From assembly GCA_003254885.1 (NCBI GenBank), contig QANT01005115.1, forward strand, positions 62,001-126,000: a DNA stretch of 64,000 nucleotides. Direction: 5' to 3'. Below are positions 59,101 through 64,000 of the stretch, in pieces. The DNA is from Purshia tridentata (taxonomy: Eukaryota; Streptophyta; Magnoliopsida; Rosales; Rosaceae). A program made the position numbers and the translations under genes. The notes under the pieces are model-generated. The model saw nothing but the letters and a program-made list of their open reading frames with translations, was not told where the DNA came from and did no database searches. Each line of letters opens with the position of its first letter. Position 1 is the stretch's first letter.

Positions 59101-59241
59101 AGCCTCTTCGTCGGATCGGCGCGAGCCCGGAGCGAAAGACCAACCGTAGTATAAACAAAGCAAACCCAGACTCACACAAAGACCAATTAGAAAGGACTTC
59201 AGTAGCTTAGTAGGGATACTGAGCTCACTCTTGTGCTTCAT
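56182..59241 (-). CDS. probable Golgi pectin-type methyltransferase, PMT9-like (DUF248)
   Basis: Seven minus-strand exons join to 614 residues: 58990-59241, 58417-58581, 58150-58332, 57272-57866, 57075-57187, 56758-56978 and 56182-56497. A short cytosolic tail and one membrane segment (about 16-33) make a type II protein. The luminal part has the family blocks CDMRLSELIPCLDR, HYERHCPPPERRYNCLIPPP, NFPGGGTHFHAGAD and the SAM-binding VLDVGCGVASFGAYLL. The second methyltransferase-like half has NVMDMNSNLGGFAAAL and LLIEMDRILRPHGFVIIRD. It is nearest to Arabidopsis PMT9 from memory (similar length and N-terminus). QUA2-type relatives methylate homogalacturonan in the Golgi; the substrate of this subgroup is not settled. 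Confidence 0.93.
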
Positions 59242-60274
59242 TTCGAACGTTCTTCGGGTTCAGGATCTCAAGCTGGATAGAGCCGACCCAAAATTTCCTG
59301 TGACATGAAACTAAAACCCTAGTGGCAGATCCATGGCTGGAGAGGAAAACAGTGGGAGAAGCGCCGGCGATTTAGCTGAGAATCGTACGGCGCTATCGTC
59401 TTTTCGCGGGAGGGAGAAAGACACAAAGAGATTGAGTGCGGTCGACTCCACGTAAATCGCATCAAGTCAACTTAATTACTTAAATACCCTTCGAGCTTCG
59501 ATTTCAGATAGCATTTTTGAGGCTAATAAGGTCATTTGACGTTTGGCTGGGGAGAGACTAGGGTGTTGAAATCCATGTTCATGCAGGCTCTTTTATCTCT
59601 TGTCCAATAAGGTGAAAGGATATTACGTCAGGTGGGCCTGCTGCTTCAGATGGGATTCTCTTGCCATATTAATCATTTCCCACTTTTGGGAAGGTTTGTA
59701 AGGCCCATGGCCCATAAGGGCCATACCCCGGAAGTGCCAATTCGGGGAAATTGATTAGCGTTAAGAATTCTAAATTTGCGTATGTGTTTGATAAATTCAT
59801 ACTTTATGATTCATTTTTGTAAGTCATCTTTTTATTTAGTTATATGTTATATTACAATGATATGTTTATGATCTTTCTATTTAATTTTTTTCTCAGGGTC
59901 ACCAGCATCAATAATGGGATGAAGGTCACGGTAGGCAATATGCCTAGCTCTAGTTCGAGGCAAAAAGGATGACCAATAACTCAACTGGTAGATAGAAGCA
60001 AAAAGTTTTGTTTGAGTTGTAACATTTTCTTACAATGCTCTTTCTTTGAGATAAAATGCCTTCCCCCCTAACTCAATTGAACATTAATTAAAAAATAGTA
60101 AGATAAGTATGTCTGCAAAACCACCAATGAACGATTGACATGCACAAATGAAATTCCTAAAAACAAGCCAAACACAAAATATATAAATAAAAGCATAGAG
60201 GTGATCCGACTGAAATGACTTTACAGTATGCAAAACCGGCGCAAAATCAAATGCTTAACTTTTCAGCTTGTAGA
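59242..60274. other. PMT9-like promoter and RPC2 3' flank
   Basis: Two genes lie on the minus strand here in tandem. 59242-59460 is GC-richer, probably the PMT9-like leader. 59460-60274 has no coding signal. A phrase 'taactcaactggtagata' near 59967 recalls a tRNA A-box but has no matching arms. Confidence 0.5.
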
Positions 60275-63200
60275 CTAATATGTCTCTGCTAATTTTAAGC
60301 GAGGAACAATGTTCATGGATTGGAGTTCCTGGATCAAGAGCTTGCAAGCATAGGGAAGCTTCATGGTAGAAATATTATGCCCATTTTTACACGAGGAACA
60401 AATTCCAGTTTTCAGCTTATGGTTGTAATAGCCCAACAAACCACACACTCTGCAAACCTGGACTACAAAAGGGTCACTAGAGAGCATTAGCCGCTCATAT
60501 AGCAACATACTTGCACCATAAGAAATCAAACAATCGCGCTCCATTTCTCCCATTCGGAGTCCTCCATTTCGAGCTTTTCCCCCAGTAGGTTGCCTAGTTA
60601 GATTGGCTCGGGGACCAGTACCTCGTGCATGCATTTTATCTTGGACCATATGCCTCAACTTCTGGTAGTAAATTGGTCCCATGAAAATATATGCTTGCAA
60701 TGGGCAACCTGTGATGCCTGAGTAAATAAAGTCCTTGCCATTGTAACTAAATCCCATCCTCACCAGGGTTTCACTTATAGCTTCAACCTTGTCTGCATGA
60801 CCACTTGGTTCCCCAAAGGCACTGCCATAATGAAACCTTCCACATGAAACTCCTGCTTTACTCCCAAGAAGCTCTATCATCTTCCCTACAGTCATTCGAC
60901 TTGGAAAGCCATGAGGATTCATAATTAAATCCGGGCAAATGCCACGTTCTGAAAATGGGAAATCTTCCTGTTGGACAATGGTACCACAAACACCTTTCTG
61001 CCCATGTCTGCTACTGAACTTGTCACCAATCTCTGGTCTCCGAGTATGGCGAATTAAGAATTTAAAGCATAAATTATTATGTGTATCAGAGCAAATAGAT
61101 ACTTTATCCACCACACAAGACTCCCCTTCAGCTCCTCCTTCGTATTTTTGTGGAACAGACTTATACTCACTATCATTTAATAATCCAGATCTAATTTCCC
61201 CCCTTATGACAATAGGAACCTGTTTGTTCATATAGATGTCATTATGTCTAATAATTTCCCCAGGTGCAGCAAGCCCATCATCATCCAGCACCTGCATCCA
61301 TGCAGAATCAGGTCCATCTCTATTGGGCCTCAGAATTCTGTCTTGTGTGTTATTATCATATTTTTTATTGGTAGCAACATACCTTTTCATAAGAATGCAA
61401 CGACCAAAACCACGATCCAGAGATGACTTGTTCATGACTATTGCATCCTCTATGTCGTAGCCACTATAACTCATCACAGCAACAGTTGCATTCTGCCCAG
61501 CTCCAAGTTTATCATACCCCACCAGCTCAATTGTCCTTGTTGTCAAAAGTGGCCGTTGAGGATACACCAGTAGGTACAGCAATGTGTCCATCCGTTGCAG
61601 CTGGTTATATGCAATATTTCCCATTGCTTGCTTTCCCATTGCACACTGGTATGTATTTCTAGGTGACTGGTTGTGATGAGGATACGGAATTAGCCCCGCA
61701 CAAACACCTAAGATGGTTAAAGGCTCTATTTCAATATGGGTTGTTTCTGTTGTTGCCTCATTTTCGTATAGAGCAATCAAAGCATTGTTCTCCTCATTAA
61801 CATCAAGATACTCAATCAAGCCGTCAATTAAAAAATCTTCAAAAGTGCGGACTCCATTCTTCAACTCCTGCATATGATGTTCTTTGACCCTTGATACACC
61901 CTTGTCAGCAATAACAAGTGGACGACAAACTCGACCACCATCAGAAGCTATGTAAACACAACGCAGGTTCTCATTGACAAACACACTGACAAACTCCCCA
62001 ATTTTTCCAGCTCTACGAAACATTCTCAACGCAGTGGCAAAACTTTGTGGCTTCCTATGCTTTCCAAGGATGTGTCCATTGAAAAAAACCAGAAAAGTTT
62101 TGTGAAGCTCCTCTCCTGATAGTAGTTCCAAGTCTTCAACACCCAAATCGTAGCACAAAGAAGTTAATGGGCCCTCCTCTTCATCAGTTGTCACATGAGT
62201 CATCAGGGCTAAGTTTTTTACCAATCCACAATCTGCACCTTCTGGAGTGTCACAAGGGCAAAGCATTCCCCACTGGCTAGGCTGCAAGGCTCTAGGTCCA
62301 CTTACTTTCCGCGACTTCTCAAGTTGCGGTGAGATTTTGGTCATATTTCCCAGACAACCTATGAAGGATAACCTAGTTAGCACCTGTGTCGTTCCTGTTC
62401 TGTGCACGTTGAACCGTTTGATTTCAAAGTTCCCAGTAGACAGGGTTCTTTCTAGGCCATGTGTAATATTATCTCTAATTAAGCACTGTGCAAAGTCAAA
62501 ACGGCTAGACCTGCCAGGCTTTGTTAATATATTGTCCGCAGCCTTCTTAGCTTCATCAATCATTGTCTTGAACAGATCCTCAAACAGTAGAGAAATTAAC
62601 TGACCAGATAACTCAAGCCGCTTGTTCCCAATATAATCCTTGTCATCCCTTGCATCCTTTTTTATAATTGCATCCATTATGCGTCTCATCATCACAGCAA
62701 CATATATGCATTTCGGACGAAAATTGTTCCCGCACACCCCAACATTAGCAATAAGTACATCTTGAAGGACTGTCAGTACTCTATCAATACCATCATCCTC
62801 CTCTGATATTGAGGCACCAGCAAAAAAATTCCTTTTTTTCAAATTTTGTTTAAGATAGTCCAAGGCTTTCTCTTGTGTATATATATCTTGCTTTGCACAA
62901 TCCTCAATTGATGGCATTAGCAGGTCACCGTATCGAGGATCTCTTCCAACCATCTGTACCACTTCTTGATCACTCTCCATTCCCATAGCCTTCATGACCA
63001 CCATAATAGGAATCTTTTTGACAAATGAGTTAAGATTCAAATACAGCTTCTGTTTGTCCATCTGAATAATAGTTTTGCTTTTTATCTTCTCTGAGCTGCT
63101 TGTAACAGATGCATTTACATTCCCCTTCTTGTCCACATCAATGATAATCCGGTTTTTCGAAAGCTGTTCCTGTATCAAAAGCACCTTCTCATTTCCTTTT

Positions 63201-63778
63201 ATGATAAAATACCCTCCAGGATCAAGAGGGCACTCACCAAGTTTCACAAGTTCGGCTTCGGTTTTTCCATACAAGGTACAGCAGCAACTCCTTAACATAA
63301 TAGGCATTCTTCCAATTACAACACCTTTCTTCTCCACTCTAGTCTGTTGACCACAACTTCCTTGAATGTACTCTACATCGACTTTTATCGGAGCAGAATA
63401 CGTCATATCAGATAAGCGGCATATATGGGGAGCAATTTTTTCAGTGACACCATCGATTGTCAGCGAGGGCACACCAACGGATATGTCTTTAAACTTGAGA
63501 TAAATACTTGGATCGACGCGGGACACAATTCGATCGTTGGCACGAACAATTTTCTTGATTCCAATGTTCACAAAGTAATTAAACGAGTCCAAATGTTGCT
63601 TTACCAGGCCTCTGACCTTTAGAAACTCCGGGATAAGCGCGAATTTGTCCTTGGCAGATTTGATAGGTGCAACGAGCAACTCCATATCAATGGCCGAGTG
63701 AGGCATTTGCTTGCCATAATTAACCTGTTGCTTCTTGTTGTTATGAGGGTCGGCCAAGGAGTCTCGCGCCACGCCCAT
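60275..63778 (-). CDS. NRPC2: DNA-directed RNA polymerase III subunit 2 (RPC2/NRPC2)
   Basis: One uninterrupted exon encodes 1167 residues, near the 1161 or so of the Arabidopsis protein as I recall it. The order of beta-subunit domains is clear: protrusion (KVRGLVKQHLDSFNYF), lobe, fork with RALQPSQWGMLCPCDTPEGA, hybrid-binding GYDIEDAIVMNKSSLDRGFG, SSRHGQKGVCGTIVQQEDFP, then GFPSRMTVGKMIELLGSKAG. A C-terminal zinc site CRVCG / CSSC is complete, followed by the anchor YACKLLIQELQSM. The match is closer to Pol III than to Pol II or IV/V in the N-terminal block APIKSAKDKFALIPEFLKVR. It forms half of the active centre that makes tRNA, 5S and U6 RNA. The ATG is at 63778; the codon before at 63784 is TTG. 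Confidence 0.96.
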   Translation of the reverse strand: MGVARDSLADPHNNKKQQVNYGKQMPHSAIDMELLVAPIKSAKDKFALIPEFLKVRGLVKQHLDSFNYFVNIGIKKIVRANDRIVSRVDPSIYLKFKDISVGVPSLTIDGVTEKIAPHICRLSDMTYSAPIKVDVEYIQGSCGQQTRVEKKGVVIGRMPIMLRSCCCTLYGKTEAELVKLGECPLDPGGYFIIKGNEKVLLIQEQLSKNRIIIDVDKKGNVNASVTSSSEKIKSKTIIQMDKQKLYLNLNSFVKKIPIMVVMKAMGMESDQEVVQMVGRDPRYGDLLMPSIEDCAKQDIYTQEKALDYLKQNLKKRNFFAGASISEEDDGIDRVLTVLQDVLIANVGVCGNNFRPKCIYVAVMMRRIMDAIIKKDARDDKDYIGNKRLELSGQLISLLFEDLFKTMIDEAKKAADNILTKPGRSSRFDFAQCLIRDNITHGLERTLSTGNFEIKRFNVHRTGTTQVLTRLSFIGCLGNMTKISPQLEKSRKVSGPRALQPSQWGMLCPCDTPEGADCGLVKNLALMTHVTTDEEEGPLTSLCYDLGVEDLELLSGEELHKTFLVFFNGHILGKHRKPQSFATALRMFRRAGKIGEFVSVFVNENLRCVYIASDGGRVCRPLVIADKGVSRVKEHHMQELKNGVRTFEDFLIDGLIEYLDVNEENNALIALYENEATTETTHIEIEPLTILGVCAGLIPYPHHNQSPRNTYQCAMGKQAMGNIAYNQLQRMDTLLYLLVYPQRPLLTTRTIELVGYDKLGAGQNATVAVMSYSGYDIEDAIVMNKSSLDRGFGRCILMKRYVATNKKYDNNTQDRILRPNRDGPDSAWMQVLDDDGLAAPGEIIRHNDIYMNKQVPIVIRGEIRSGLLNDSEYKSVPQKYEGGAEGESCVVDKVSICSDTHNNLCFKFLIRHTRRPEIGDKFSSRHGQKGVCGTIVQQEDFPFSERGICPDLIMNPHGFPSRMTVGKMIELLGSKAGVSCGRFHYGSAFGEPSGHADKVEAISETLVRMGFSYNGKDFIYSGITGCPLQAYIFMGPIYYQKLRHMVQDKMHARGTGPRANLTRQPTGGKARNGGLRMGEMERDCLISYGASMLLYERLMLSSDPFVVQVCRVCGLLGYYNHKLKTGICSSCKNGHNISTMKLPYACKLLIQELQSMNIVPRLKLAETY

Positions 63779-64000
63779 GGCCAATCGCTAGGGTTTCTTG
63801 AAATCACTAACCTGCAATGCCCCAAACAAATTGCTGTCAGATAATACGAAAATAAAAGGAAAATAAATCAAACAAACTGAAACCCTAAAAATTACATAAC
63901 CCACAACCTAATTGCAGAGGAGATGAAGAAGGTGGGTCTGCGGGTTTGGGGGTTTCAGTTTTGGTCTGTTAGGGGTTGGGAGTTTCGTGTGTTTGGGAGG
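63779..64000 (-). promoter_or_regulatory. RPC2 leader, probably with an intron
   Basis: On the minus strand a donor-like CAG/GTTAGTG lies about 35 bases before the ATG, and the sequence beyond has no coding signal. It could equally be leader exon. The window ends before the promoter can be seen. Confidence 0.3.

Noticed and set aside
59930-60020. tRNA or SINE-like sequence ('taactcaactggtagata')
   Set aside because: An A-box-like phrase is present but there is no B box, no acceptor stem and no cloverleaf arms.

Overview
The window is plant nuclear DNA. Genes are split by GT-AG introns, intergenic DNA is AT-rich, and there are chloroplast- and organelle-targeted proteins encoded in the nucleus, a pollen-type polygalacturonase cluster, a plant-only GEX1 gene and small non-autonomous DNA transposons. 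A eudicot is certain in my view. A woody rosid such as Prunus or another Rosaceae is my guess from general resemblance, not proof. I joined exons by hand for every gene below; all junctions keep frame and all proteins have the length expected for their family.

Layout, left to right. 1-3400 is gene-poor and repeat-rich: a captured aspartyl-tRNA synthetase fragment, two tandem arrays and a hAT-like MITE. Next come a two-RRM hnRNP gene (+, 4890-8985), an MO25-like scaffold gene (-, 10921-13898) and, head to head with it, an organellar threonyl-tRNA synthetase (+, 14933-19962). 21212-31370 holds four intact exopolygalacturonase genes (+, -, +, +) and one decayed copy, with a 400-bp foldback transposon and a 326-bp CACTA-type MITE between them. 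A broken DEAH-helicase fragment (31761-32060) lies before GEX1 (+, 33436-35622), the SAGA subunit SGF29 (+, 37427-39859) and the intronless nuclear gene for chloroplast EF-Tu (+, 40451-41947). Two tandem GDSL esterases (-, 43062-44519 and 45716-47324) follow, then SURF2-like (+, 48775-50470), a uridine kinase/UPRT fusion (-, 51647-54780), a PMT9-like Golgi methyltransferase (-, 56182-59241) and the intronless RNA polymerase III second subunit RPC2 (-, 60275-63778).

Most genes are unrelated housekeeping neighbours, as usual in plants. Two groups arose by local duplication: the polygalacturonases (pectin breakdown, pollen type) and the GDSL esterases. The GDSL / SURF2 / PMT9 neighbourhood resembles an Arabidopsis chromosome 5 block as I remember it, so it is probably an old syntenic segment. 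I see no operon, CRISPR array, rRNA or tRNA gene. I found no convincing new biological system; the more unusual items are a start-codon duplication that made an upstream ORF in SURF2, a GC-AG intron, a 14-nt microexon, hairpin-forming tandem repeats and the polygalacturonase birth-and-death locus.
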